Source: Aquarana catesbeiana (taxonomy: Eukaryota; Chordata; Amphibia; Anura; Ranidae). From it: a stretch of 64,000 nt of DNA. Positions 1 to 10,860 of this stretch are shown piece by piece. The stretch spans positions 174,431,419 through 174,495,418 of the forward strand of contig NC_133335.1 in NCBI RefSeq assembly GCF_042186555.1. The letters are read 5' to 3'. Positions within the stretch are counted from its first letter, which is position 1. The number at the start of each line of letters is the position of its first letter. The notes under the pieces were generated by a model, which saw only the letters and a list, made by a program, of their open reading frames with translations, was not told the origin of the DNA and did no database searches. The position numbers and the translations under genes are program-made.

Positions 1-11
1 AGAATCATGCT

Positions 12-246
12 AAATAGTAAAGCACAACTGTCATTCGCTCAGCTCATTCCTGAGGCATCTGGTGGCTGATGCATGGCCAGCTATAAATGCAGGGCAATGT
101 TTGTTCACAAGTAACAATGTATTCATTCCTGTAAGTGTAGCTGTATGTACATAAACAAACATTGCCCTGCAGATTCATAGCTGACCATTATGCATCAGCC
201 GGGAGATGCCTCAGGAATGAATGAATGACAGCTGTGTTTTATTATT
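12..246. repeat. Palindromic MITE-like element
   Basis: The left arm (about 12-112) and right arm (about 151-246) are imperfect reverse complements. Both contain GGCAATGTTTGTT or its complement next to the centre, then CTGATGCAT, CCTGAGGCAT and CATTC blocks in mirrored order. The spacer is about 38 bp. There is no coding capacity. This is a non-autonomous foldback or MITE structure of unassigned superfamily. Confidence 0.75.
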
Positions 247-457
247 TGGCAAGATCCTTAGGTTGTCCAAGTAAAAAATGTCTAGGGAAGAGGTGTACAC
301 AACTGACAGCCAGGCACTTGCTCATCTTCCCTAGGCGCATACATGTCATAGTATACAAAGGCGGTTCCATGCCTAAAACTAATGAAAACACATAAAATGT
401 AACTCGGTGAAGGTACTGCAGGTTATTAAAAAAAAAAAAAAAAAAAAAAAGCTCCCA
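247..457. other. Unannotated stretch with A-tract
   Basis: No gene is seen. A run of about 23 adenines at 428-450 sits just before the next element, possibly the tail of an unrecognised retroposed sequence. Confidence 0.4.
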
Positions 458-2041
458 TTAACTACTTGCCACCCAAGCCAATTCTGCCACTTCTCTCCTG
501 CATGTAAAAATTGTAAATTTTTTTTTTTTTGCTAGAAATTTACTCGAAACCCCATAGACCCTAGGGAATAAAATGGCGGTCGTTGAAATTTTTTATGTCG
601 CACGGTATTTGCGCAGCAATTTTTCAAACGCGTTTTTTTTTTTTTTTTTGTATAATTGTGCAAGATGATTTTTTTTTTTTTTTTTTTCAAATAAAATATT
701 TATTGAAGCCCTCAACAGGCGAAAACAGGTCACTACAGACATTATGTGAAACCAGGTATAACATCAGACAATGCATTGACATAAAGATCATAGAACGAAT
801 AAAATAGTGTAATGTAGATATTCTGAACAGCACCTCTATTAATAATGGCAAGATGATTTAATGCAAATATATTCATTGTTAGTAATATATAAAAAAAAAG
901 GTAAAAAATGAATAGTGAGGTAGGATCCGAATTTGTCTCTTACCTATTTTGTCTTATTCAATAAAACAAAGAACAATTAGATGGAGAGGGGAAACATGAA
1001 GGGAAAGGAAAAGGGGGTGGGGGAGTGGGTCAGGGTTACATTCGCTCTGGACAACCAAGGAGAACAGGTTATGAAACTCATTCATGACATTATGTTCCAA
1101 AGAGGGCTGCACCCTCTCTAGAGAGGACAAACTGATTCCAAAGCCCACACGTTTTAAAGTATTTTTCTTGTTGATGTTGCGCGGTGAGAACCAGATCCTC
1201 CATTCTATTAATATTCTCCACTTTATGGAGCCAGTCAGCAGTAGTGCAAGATGATGTTTTACGCTGAGTAAATAGATCCCTAACATGTCTTGCTTTAAAA
1301 TTGCGCACACTTGTGCAATGGAGCCGAACTTCAGTACTTAAAAATCTCCATAGGCCACGCTTTAAATTTTTTTTGCAGGTTACCAGTTTAGCGTTAGAGG
1401 AGGTCTAGTGCTAGAATTATTGCTCTCACTCTTAACGATCGCTGCGGTACCTCACCTGTGTGGTTTGAATGCCGTTTACATATGCTAGCGTGACCTACGT
1501 ACGTATTTACTTCTGTGTGCGAGCACAAGGGTACAGGGGTGCTGTAAAAAAATTTATTTATTTTTTACACTTTCCCTTTTTTTTTTTTTTTTTTTATTGC
1601 TTTTATTCTTTTACAAGAAATGTAAATCTTCCTTGGAATAGGGCATGGCAGGTCCTCTTTACAGAGAGATCTTGGGTCTAAAAGTCCCCAGATCTCTCCC
1701 CTATGCTGGAAAGCCTGAGATAAAAAAAAAAATCAATCTGGGGCTTCCCAGCAAAAAAAAAAAAAAAAAAAAAAAAAGTCAGTGTTTACATCTGCCGGAA
1801 GTGACGTCATGACTTCCCTTCCAGGCCTCTGAGGGTCCCTGGCCAGCTGGTAAACCACCGCACGGGCGAGACCAGAGGATGGGGGGGCGGGGGACGTCCC
1901 CTCCTCTAGCAAATTGATTGCTTTTACAGGCTAAACAGCCACTATGATGGATTTTACATTGCAGGGAATCGCCTGCTGAAAAAAAAAGATAGTCCCTAAG
2001 TCCCCAATGTCATATGATGTCAACCCGGGGGAACTGGTTAA
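458..2041. mobile_element. TTAA-flanked non-autonomous element, subfamily E1
   Basis: It begins TTAACTACTTGCC at 458 and ends in the mirror image, GGGGGAACTGGTTAA, at 2041. The same family recurs in the opposite orientation at 30390-31518, sharing blocks such as CTCCATAGGC and the ACATATGC region in diverged form. TTAA at both ends suggests a piggyBac-type target duplication, but no transposase is present and the superfamily is inferred. An L1 fragment is nested inside it (670-1243). Confidence 0.6.
670..1243 (-). mobile_element. 5'-truncated L1-type LINE, 3' end, minus strand
   Basis: It is flanked by a perfect 12-bp target duplication, GTGCAAGATGAT, at 658-669 and 1244-1255. On the minus strand it reads the C-terminus of an ORF2-like protein (about 1090-1240, containing the INRMEDL and EKYFKT blocks typical of L1 ORF2 ends). 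A 3' UTR, an AATAAA-containing end near 690 and a poly(A) tail (poly-T at 670-687) follow. The structure shows target-primed reverse transcription with strong 5' truncation. The clade within L1 is not resolved. Confidence 0.8.
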
Positions 2042-2340
2042 AGTAGTAGTAAACCGCCAAAAAAAAAAAAAAAAAATTGGGCCCCTGCAGGATAATCGCA
2101 TAATGTACAAGTATGCATCGCATACTAGCACTTAATGAAATACTTACCTTACAAATAAACCCTCCAGTGGTGCACTGTCACAGCTCCCCGGTGCTTCTAT
2201 CTTCATCTGGTTTTCCTTCCAGGTTCATGGGCTTTGTCTTTTTTTGGCTGGCCGAGCCACGATAACATCACTGGATGGCATGCCATCCATTAAGAGCGCA
2301 GTGCGCCAGTGAAATCACCGGCTGCTACTACCTTGTTTCC
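2038..2340 (+). mobile_element. TTAA MITE, partial copy (right end lost)
   Basis: It starts at the TTAA shared with the right end of the preceding element (TTAAAGTAGTAGTAAACC). It contains the internal palindrome CATAATG...GCATCGCATACTAG also found in the copies at 16622-16908, 19302-19700 and 59148-59606. The right half is missing, and the sequence changes to another element near 2340. Confidence 0.55.
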
Positions 2341-2355
2341 TGGAAAATGGGCCCT

Positions 2356-3146
2356 ACCCTGAAAAATAAGACCTAGCGTGATTTTTGGGGTTGGCTGCAA
2401 TATAAGCCCTACCCCGAAAATAGTTAAAGTCCTTGTAAAAACATGTAATCTGTTTTGTAAAAAGATTATACAATGTGCAGTGTGTAACTTTATTGTGGAA
2501 AATACCTTATTTACAGCACCGCTGGGCGCTCGCGTGACCCGCTGGAGATCTTGCTCGTGCTTGGAGTGGGGCTGACGTCAGAGGGGATCTCGGCCTATCC
2601 CTCTGCAATATTCGGAGCGTGGAAGAGCTGCCACGGGTCAAGTGAGCAGCTTAAGTGCCCAGCTGCTTTGTTAATAAGGTATTTTCCACAATAAAGTTAC
2701 ACAAGGAGACACCACTGCACATTATAATCTTTTTTACAGAACGGATTAAATCATTTTACAGACTTTTAACCAAGGTTTCGGGATTACAGCATTTCATAAT
2801 GCTGACTCCTGAGCTGAGAGGGGGAGAAAAAACAGGGACACAGAAACTTAAAACAAAAATGTTTTTTTTTTTTTTTTTTTTTTTTTAATTCCAGGTTTTT
2901 TAGAACATAGAGAGGGGTAAATGACACGGCACAAGCACTGTGCTGTCTATCATGCTTTAAAGATTCAGGATATTTTTATTTTTTTGTCCAGAAGATGATG
3001 ACAGGACTGTGTTTTGAAAAAATGTAGATTATTTTACATACCATAAATAAATAAGACATCCTCTGAAAATAAGCCCTAGTGTGTTTTTTTTTTTTTTTTT
3101 TTTTTGTAGCCAAAATTAATAAAACAACCAGTCTTATTTTCAGGGA
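2356..3146. mobile_element. CCCTGAAAATAAG-ended non-autonomous DNA element
   Basis: The left end ACCCTGAAAAATAAGACC and the right end GTCTTATTTTCAGGGA are inverted. A related subterminal block recurs at about 3064. There is no coding potential. The family resembles widespread vertebrate MITEs with this terminus, but I cannot assign a superfamily. A foldback element sits within it. Confidence 0.55.
2430..2760. repeat. Foldback (palindromic) element nested in 2356-3146
   Basis: Arms of about 80 bp at 2430-2512 and 2671-2760 are inverted. The innermost 28 bp (TTATTGTGGAAAATACC and its complement) are nearly perfect. The core, about 2512-2670, contains GCTGACGTCAGAG and ATCTCGGCC, which recur in the related element at 3860-4125. 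Confidence 0.7.
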
Positions 3147-3512
3147 GACACAGTAAATATCTCCTACAGCGCATGGTTAGGAGACATTTACTATACCTAT
3201 AGCCTTAATTTAGGTTAACCCTTGGAGACTTTATTACCTAATGCTAAATTTGTGATAACAACCCCCAATAATAAAGATGTAAAAAGTACTATTTCCACTT
3301 TTTGCTGTGAAATCTGAAAAACAACCATGTGTTATGTGTTCACATTCACACAGCATACCAAAAAGATTTATACATAGGGCAGCAAGCTATTGTGAACAAT
3401 TTCAAAGTATGGGAAAAAGTAAGGGAAAGTGTATTAGCAGATATTGTACCACCCAAAGCTGAGTGCTTTAAAAGATGAGTTCACCTTGTCACAAAAAAAA
3501 TGAAAAGGCGAA
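3147..3512. other. Intronic DNA, nothing recognised
   Basis: AT-rich sequence without an exon-like signal or a recognised repeat end. Confidence 0.5.
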
Positions 3513-4125
3513 CTTAAAGTGTTTGTTAACCCCCCCAAAAAAAAAATTACAGATCCTGGTCCCTTAAAACAGATTAAACAGCACAGTGCTTGTGCTGTGC
3601 TAAACCTCCCTGAACCTACCACTTCCTGCATTCCCCTCTCTGCGCTGACCATGAAGAGTGGTCAGTGTACGTCCCTCCGTCATCCGCTGCCCTGTTCTCA
3701 GCTCTCCTCTTATCCCTCTCTCCCCCTCACCCCCTCCTCCCTGCCTGTCAGCTCCATGTCTATGTATCCACCCCCTCACCCCCCCAAACCCCACCACTAT
3801 TAGTACAAATAAGAGTTTACAAAATGACAATGCCAGCCCCTCTAATATAGTTAGACATAGCACACTGTATAAGTATTTTGTAAAAAACGAGCGTTGTAAA
3901 TACAGTTTTAGCACGATCTTCAGACCGGTCACGTCACTCGCGGCTGGTCTCTAGGGCTACTGCAGGAGGGGCTGAGCGGCCATGTGATATCCCCAGCTGA
4001 CGTCAGAGGGAGATCTCGGCCTCTCCTGCAGAAGCCATATATCGGATGTATACAGTGGCCACGAGTCATGTGACCAGCCTGAAGATCACCCTAAATAGGT
4101 ATTTACAACATTCGTTTTTTTAAAA
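3513..4125. repeat. TTAA-started repeat with second foldback copy
   Basis: It begins TTAAAGTGTTTGTTAAC, resembling the TTAA MITE left end. A C/T-rich stretch follows at 3660-3790. A foldback with arms near 3870-3905 (AACGAGCGTTGTAAATAC) and 4095-4125 (GTATTTACAACATTCG) encloses a core sharing GCTGACGTCAGAG and ATCTCGGCC with the 2430-2760 element. Open frames here have no family resemblance. Confidence 0.5.
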
Positions 4126-4135
4126 AGACCTAAAG

Positions 4136-5532
4136 CAGGGGTGCCCAACCTTTTGAGGAGCGAAGGCCACTTTAGCAACTTGGTAACCCGTCGCGGGCCA
4201 CAATGAGCATAAAGGGCGGATGGCAAGTCTGTGTCTACTCTGTATATGTAGACACGGACACTGCCCGCTTCTGTTTTTTTTTTTTTTTCTTTAAGCATAT
4301 CAGATTGGAGATAGGCGGGTGTAAATGGACACAAGTCCATTTACATCTGCCGCTCTATAGACATGAATGGAGAGCTAGTTTGAGTCCACCTGAAAAACAG
4401 ACAGGTGGACCCGATCGGACCGATCGTGTGAAAGAGGCTTAAGGCTGCTTGCACACTGATGCACTTCGGTTTACCTGCGCCTTAACTGACCTCAATCATT
4501 ACTTCTTCCTCAGGATTCCGGCAGCTGGCTGCTGCTGTCCCCCAGACAGTAATGGCTGGTGGCTGCTGCTGGCTGTCCTCCAGGGCTGGTACTGCCAGTG
4601 GGTACTGCTGACAGGTGCTGGTGGGAACTGCTGACTGGTACTGATGGTGGGCACTGGTACTGATGGTGGGCACTGGTACTGATGGTGGGCACTGGTACTG
4701 ATGGTGGGCACTGGTACTGATGGTGGGCACTGGTACTGATGGTGGGCACTGGTACTGATGGTGGGCACTGGTACTGATGGTGGGAACTGGTACTGCTGGC
4801 TGGTACTGGTACTCATGGCGTGTACTGCTGGCTACTGGTACTGATGGCGGGTACTGCTGGCTACTGGTACTGATGGCGGGTACTGCTGGCTACTGGTACT
4901 GATGGCGGGTACTGCTGGCTACTGGTACTGATGGCGGGTACTGCTGGCTACTGGTACTGATGGCGGGTACTGCTGGCTACTGGTACTGATGGCGGGTACT
5001 GCTGGCTACTGGTACTGATGGCGGGTACTGCTGGCTACTGGTACTGATGGCGGGTACTGCTGGCTACTGGTACTGATGGCGGGTACTGCTGGCTACTGGT
5101 ACTGATGGCGGGTACTGCTGGTTACTGGTACTGATGGTGGGTACTGCTGGGTACTGGTACTGATACTGGTCCTGCTGGCTGGTACTGATACTGGTCCTGC
5201 TGGCTGGTACTGATGGCTGCTGTCCTAGATCGCGTGTTCCCGTGTCCCGACCCGCCACCCCAAGCATCAGTGTGACAGAAGCATGCGGCTGCAGTAGAGA
5301 GCAGGGCCGATGCTTCCTGTCACAGGCGGAGTACATTTGGTATCACTCCGCCTGTGAAGGAGCCTACGCTATACAGGAAGCATCGTCTCTGCTTCCTCTA
5401 GCGGCGGCTCTGTTCTTCGCGCTGATGCTCGGAGATGGCGTGTCGGGAACCTGCGATTTGGGCTTGCTGACCTGCCATCTCAGCAAGACGTGGCGAGCCA
5501 CATCAGAGGGTGCCATCGGTTAGGCACCCCTG
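4136..5532. mobile_element. hAT-like non-autonomous element carrying a minisatellite
   Basis: The terminal inverted repeats are CAGGGGTGCCCAACC at 4136 and, reading inward from 5532, CAGGGGTGCCTAACC. CAGGGGTG ends are characteristic of vertebrate hAT transposons. Flanking 8-mers (ACCTAAAG / ACTTAGTG) match at 5 of 8 positions, so the duplication is decayed or coincidental. There is no transposase. Internal tandem repeats fill 4636-5215. Confidence 0.75.
4636..5215. repeat. Compound minisatellite (19-bp and 29-bp units)
   Basis: About eight copies of the 19-bp unit GGTACTGATGGTGGGCACT run from 4636 to about 4790. About eleven copies of a 29-bp unit built on GGTACTGATGGCGGGTACTG plus CTGGCTACT run to about 5155. 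A 24-25-bp variant with ACTGGTCCTGCTGGCT closes the array. The units share GGTACTGATGG, so the arrays derive from each other. Open frames across the array are periodicity artefacts. Confidence 0.9.
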
Positions 5533-7384
5533 ACTTAGTGTGCTATGCCAGGTTCTAAAAGAGGGGGGCTGGCAGTGATTTGCACATGTGGGTTAACAAA
5601 CCCTTTAAACACAAACACTCTCTTCGCTTCCCCGGTCCTTGCTGCACTAGCTGTTGTAAATGATATCTCCAGACCCCCACACCAGCCAGTATAATGGACA
5701 ACACAGTTAAAACGTCACCATGCTGCCCTGGAGGCTGCTTACAATGGCCATCAATCATTGGTTAGCGTGGCCACATGACTGTGCTGACCAATGACAACCT
5801 TTTCTTACTCCTGGGATGCCATCCTGGAAAAAGTCTTGGGAAGCCAATAAATCAGTCCTTTATTTTTCCGTTCAACCAGAAGGTTGAATGGAGAAAAAAT
5901 TACCCAATTCCGCCATCCACACACACACACACAGTGTGGATGGAGGAATCCTCCTTGCTGAGCCTTTTGTATACTAAAAGCAGGGAGACTTCCTCACCAT
6001 CAAAATACACTCGTCAGGGTTGCTGACTATAGCTGGCAACACTGATCGATTGGGAAAAAGCTGACAGGGTGTTTGTACAGAAGTCGATCGATTTCCTGGT
6101 GAACAGCTGCTTACCTTTTTATTTGCTTAAGTTATGCTATGTGAATGGAAATGTATGACAAAGAAAATGTTCTCCCAGTTTGGCTGCAAAAATGTAAATA
6201 CAATTTTAAACCCTCACAAATGCATTCCACCCTTCCTGTCGGTGCCTGCTTTTATTTCATCAGCTCAGGCTTTATCACACCTACTTTGATGAAACCGACA
6301 CATTCATAGCAGCAACTTAGTGCTGTAGAGAATCAACATGGCTCATCAGACGTGCGTTGTTTGGTGATCTGCATTAAATAGCCTAACCTGGCTACATGTT
6401 ACATACAGATCTGGACTCTGGTGAGAATAGCTCATAAGGCTAGTGCCCCCCCCCCCCCCATTTACATTTATGTAGAGTCTTCCCCACAAATATCAGGGTG
6501 CATGAGCCTCTGATGGACTCCCCTTCCATTGACCACTCAGAACAAAGCATTGAGGCAGCTATCAAATAGTTTCCTCTATATTTACAGAGAAACTGAAGGG
6601 ACTGATTCTTGGCTTCTGAAGTTACACACATAGTTATGTTTTGACTTGTGACATTAGCTATTACTGGGGAGACACAATACAGAAACACTTTAAGTAGACC
6701 AATCTTTACAAATGACACATTATATTGATCAATAGGGCATATGTCACTATAACCAAGTCACTGTTTTACGATTTGGAAGAACTAAAATTTTAGTGTTTTT
6801 TTTTTTTTTTTTTTTTTTTGGGGGGACATTTTCCTCATTTTTTTTTTCCTTTAATTTTGAGATACCGGTACAAGAAAGGGGGGGGGGGGTGGTAGTCACC
6901 AGGAAAGGAACAGCAATAAAAAACTGTTGCTTCTAACTCTTCACCTCTCTACTACAAATGTATTTTTTCTTCGCATTGTTAATATTAGTTGCTCTGAGCT
7001 TCATTATGTCACTTAAGGGTGCATTCACACACCCACGCATGGATACCTGCGATAAACTGTAAAAGGCAGCCTCATTGAAAGTAGTAGGAGACATGTAATC
7101 TCTCATGCAGTGGTCACATGCAAGTGATCGGCCCTGGACACAGGTAGGTCGGTGTATGATCACTGCATGGGTGATTACATGCAAGAGGTGACAGCATCCT
7201 ATTGCTTTTTAATGGGGCTGCCTCTCGCAGCTAATTTCAGGAACTCCCCCTGCAGTTCTCACATTGGAGGCAGGGTGCATTTGCAGGTGTAAATACTTCC
7301 TAAAAGTTCAGATGGGTACAAAATAAAAAAACAGTCCATAGCAATGTTGCAGCTGGATTTCAATTAAGTTGGTCTGAATGTGTC
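5533..7384. other. Intronic DNA, low-complexity tracts only
   Basis: No exon or complete repeat was recognised. It holds a short CA run (5920-5934), a C-run near 6450, a T-run near 6797-6819 and a G-run near 6880. Confidence 0.5.
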
Positions 7385-7387
7385 TTA

Positions 7388-7765
7388 AGCAGGCCATACA
7401 CGGTCTAATTTCGAACAAATTTTCTTTTCAAAATCAGAATGTTCTTTTTTTTGTGATCCGATGATGCCACCATTGATTTTCGAAATTCGGCCAACCAAGC
7501 GTTCAATTTCACCGCATGTTGAATTTTCGTGGCCGGGTATCTTCTTTTCTCTTCGTAAATTTTCTTTTCTTATTACATTTCTCGCACGATTCTCCCATCA
7601 TTGATTAGAAAATCGTTTGTTTTTCTAAAAATTTCTAACATGTCCGATTCCTCAAATTTGATTTCCGCACGAAAATCGGCCGTTGCTGCAGCCCACTAAT
7701 GGTGTTAAATTCATACGATTTTCAAAAGAAAATTCTTACGAAATTCGAACCGTGTATGGCTGACA
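7388..7765. mobile_element. PIF/Harbinger-like MITE, TTA target duplication
   Basis: The termini are inverted: GGCCATACACGGT near 7392, and ACCGTGTATGGC ending near 7761. TTA lies immediately outside both ends (7385-7387, 7766-7768). The interior is AT-rich with mirrored AATTTTCTTTTC blocks. A 3-bp TTA duplication fits PIF/Harbinger elements; without a transposase this is inference. Confidence 0.6.
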
Positions 7766-7768
7766 TTA

Positions 7769-9314
7769 GGCCAGCCGTTGACGGAGCAAATTTCATTCCT
7801 GCAACACAGTGATTATTGCTAGCTATAATCACAGGTAAAACCCTGCATGCTGATTGTACCCAAGTTGATCGATCAACTTGGTACATTCAGCCTGCCCATA
7901 CAGTTAGAACCTGGGCCGGTTCAGCAGGAATTTAAACTGGGTGGCCTGCCTAAGCCATGCAGAAGAAGCCTTGTATTTTTATCACTGAATACAAGACTTG
8001 ACCCAAACGAATAGTAAAGCTGGAATTCCACTTTATATGACAGTCTCTCACTTCCAGGTGCATTTTGGGTATTAGACATCGTTAGAGAGCTATTGTTTTC
8101 ACTCAATAAGCCTTATCTTTACAGCAGTCAGTAGGAAGCAAAGCATCATTTTTAATGAGCAAATACGGCTGTTCTATGTACAAATGTTTAAATACATTAC
8201 CAACTTTACATAAAAAAACACAAGAATATTTACACACATTGTCCCTTTTTCACATATACATCTTAAAGACATTCAAAAGACAATAGGTCCTGTTTAAACT
8301 TTCTTTCCTTGTTCAACAAAGACTATGGACTTTGTTCTCAAGGGAGAAGTAACCTCACAGTACAGTCATGGTGTACGTTGATGAAAAACACTTTATGGTT
8401 CTATGCAGATCTGTTTTTAATTCCTCAGTCTGCAGTATGACATAATGCATAGGCTTAAGCCGGTTACAACACTACAGTTTTTTTTTTTTTTTTTTTTGGG
8501 TTGCACGAAAAAAAAACTGTCAGCTCTGGACGGAGCCGCTGTACTAACCATGCAAGGTTAGTCCAGCGATCTCCCCACTGAGCTGTTGTGTTTTGACAGG
8601 GGAACGGCCTCCCTGCCGGAACACTCCAATCAGCGATCTCAGGCAATGGCAGTAGGTCAGCTGCTGGTTTTCCAGCATGCATGTCCGACAGACTGACATA
8701 CACATGGGCAGAATGTCGGAAGTTTTTTTTTTTTTTTGAACCGACAAATGTCTGCCTATGTGTACGGGGGGGGGGGGGGGGGGGGGCTTTACTGTCCTGT
8801 ATAGTACCCCCTCCCAACAGACGTTCTAACATTTCCCCATTATTCAAAACAAAATCTAAAAAAAAACAGAAGAAAAATTGTTGCAGGATATATACTTAGG
8901 CAGGGAGATGTGATGAGATTAAGTCAAATACAGAGCTCCCTAATTTAGAAATCTCTATATTTAAACAGGAAAATACTGTATGGAAAAATACACTTTAAAA
9001 TGTGGAGGTTGTATAGAAAAAAAAAAGTGACTAGTGCAATAATGACTCAAAAAGTTAAAGCCAATAAAGTTACACCATATACTCCGTAGGTTGTTAGGGA
9101 TTCCTTGAGCAATCAGCAACTTCTACCTCTCAGAAGAGTAGCCACTGATATCAGTGATCTTTTTAGATCTTTGTATTTGACATTAGTTATACATTTAGAT
9201 TCACTCAATATCCAACATATACTTATGTATTTTTAAGTTAATATGGATATTAATTTTTGTGTGGATTCATCCCTGAACATTTTTTTTTCTATTTTTTTTT
9301 TTTTTTTTTTTTAG
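7769..9314. other. Intronic DNA before the first coding exon
   Basis: No coding exon was recognised. It includes a T-run (8479-8498), a G-run of about 20 near 8766 and the polypyrimidine tract (about 9291-9312) of the first coding exon. The stretch just after 7769 (to about 7900) reads like part of another inverted-repeat element but its ends were not found. Confidence 0.5.
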
Positions 9315-9406
9315 GTTTTGAAAGTGCCAAGTAACCAGTCACCATGGTGCAGAAATACCAGTCACCCGTCCGGGTGTATAAATACAGCTTTGAAATGATT
9401 ATGGCT
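9315..9406 (+). CDS. SEC14L1: SEC14L1 first coding exon (5' UTR end plus residues 1-21)
   Basis: The acceptor T-tract-AG ends at 9314. It is followed by 29 nt of untranslated sequence and ATG at 9344 in a strong initiation context (ACCATGG). An in-frame TAA at 9332-9334 precedes the ATG, so no longer N-terminus is possible within this exon. It encodes 21 residues beginning MVQKYQSPVRVYK, the start of the PRELI/MSF1 domain and nearly invariant in vertebrate SEC14L1 and SEC14L5. The donor is GTAAGT at 9407, phase 0. Confidence 0.95.
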
Positions 9407-9493
9407 GTAAGTATTTGAAAAATGTGTTGTTTCTTTTCTTTTATTAAAATGGGTTGTCTTCTGATCAATACAGTACCCTGTAGAAGCACTTGG

Positions 9494-10860
9494 CACTCAC
9501 AAATATATGAAAAAAGAAAAAGAGTTTCCGCGCAAAGGACTAAGTATCAGCTTAAGGGTTGGAACTGATTGCTGGAACTGTTACCTCTACCGGTTACTAC
9601 CACTTGGTGGAGTAAATGAAAAGTGAAAGGAAAACTAAGTAGATATGGCGCTGTTCTTGTTAATAAATAATTTCCTGATAACAGATATTTTTTGGAGGAT
9701 TACCAAGAAATACTAGTAGACCCACTTCCACTACCAATTAGTGGGAAAAACCATTGGGAAGAAAGGAAGATGGATACAATTGAAGCTGTGAGTATGTTCT
9801 ATTAATAAAACCCCAATTGGATATGAAATAAAAAAATTATAAAATATCTGCTAAACCAGTTTATATGATGATTCTGGTGTATTAAAATATGTGTATGTGA
9901 CAAAACATGAAAGTGGTGTTTGAATGTGATTAAATAATTTACATGCTAAAAAAACCTTAATCCATTATACCATAAATGCAATCTGAACCGATTGATAGGT
10001 GAAAAGATTATTTAAAACTGGATAGATCCCCCAGCATAAGAAATTTACCATAAATGCCTATACTGTCACAATAGTGCAAAAATATGTAAATCAACATGCT
10101 ATAAATAAATCACCTGTTAAACTTATATTCTATTGGTTAAATTAATAATCCAAAACTCATTCGAGATAGATAAAGTGCTTTTGTTCCAATAAAAAGTAAA
10201 AAACAATAGTCCAAAACATTTAAGATGAATAAAGTGCTCTTGTGCCAGTGAAGCAATCCGTTTGTTTAATCTAATTATCTTCTCAGTGAGTGATCACACC
10301 GTGCGTGCCTTATTTGTGCTCCTACTGCGGCTGCACTCACCAGATCTTTCTTCCCCTCCTGGGGTCTAAGGCGTCCACAGTATGTGCTACTGTGTAGCAA
10401 TATAGGGTTTAGAATCGTCCTTATTGTTGGTAGTGAGGAAATTCCATCATATGTTGAACATCATGAAAAGAGAGAGGGAGCCCTATAGCGTAATACTGTA
10501 CCAATTGTTTATTAAACAAAAACGTGAAAAGGTACTCACATTCAGTAGAGATAACATAAGCATTTGTTGCTGACACCAGCGCCTGTAGCCGGAAATGATG
10601 CAAGGACGTATGCTGACTCCGCCCTATGTGTTTCGTCTCTCTGACGTCATCTGGAGATTATTATTTATTTATTAATAGAACATACAGCTTCAATTGTATC
10701 CATCTTCCTTTCTTCCCAATGTTTTTTTCCCACTAATTGGTAGTGGAAGTGGGTCTACTAGTATTTCTTGGTAATCCTCCAAAAAATATCTGTTATCAGG
10801 AAATTATTAACAAGAACAGCGCCATATCTACTTTGTTTTCCTTTCACTCACAAATATATG
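9494..10860. mobile_element. Inserted element with perfect 16-bp target duplication and long inverted repeats
   Basis: CACTCACAAATATATG occurs at 9494-9509 and again at 10845-10860, bracketing a 1335-bp insert (9510-10844). Inside it, 9622-9808 and 10667-10846 are near-perfect reverse complements of roughly 185 bp. The right arm reaches the right edge, while the left arm lies 112 bp inside the left edge. A 16-bp duplication argues for retroposition. Inverted long repeats with offset ends recall Penelope-like elements, but no reverse transcriptase is present, so the class is open. Confidence 0.7.

Larger units (their letters stand above)
1..9314 (+). other. Upstream intron or 5' flank of SEC14L1
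   Basis: No exon-like coding segment was found before the acceptor at 9313-9314. The first coding exon starts with 29 nt of 5' untranslated sequence directly after a polypyrimidine-AG acceptor, so at least one non-coding exon should lie further left, outside the window or unrecognised in it. The tract is filled with transposable elements, listed separately. That it is intron rather than promoter-proximal flank is inferred from the acceptor. Confidence 0.6.

Noticed and set aside
4482..5336. Repetitive SVPVPTIST-like reading frames
   Set aside because: By-products of the 19/29-bp minisatellite inside an hAT-like element.
10620..10670. Hammerhead-ribozyme-like core on the minus strand (GATGA...GAAAC)
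   Set aside because: The first core position is changed and the nucleotides between the two core boxes do not form a proper stem II abutting GAAA. It may be a decayed version, but I cannot support a ribozyme.
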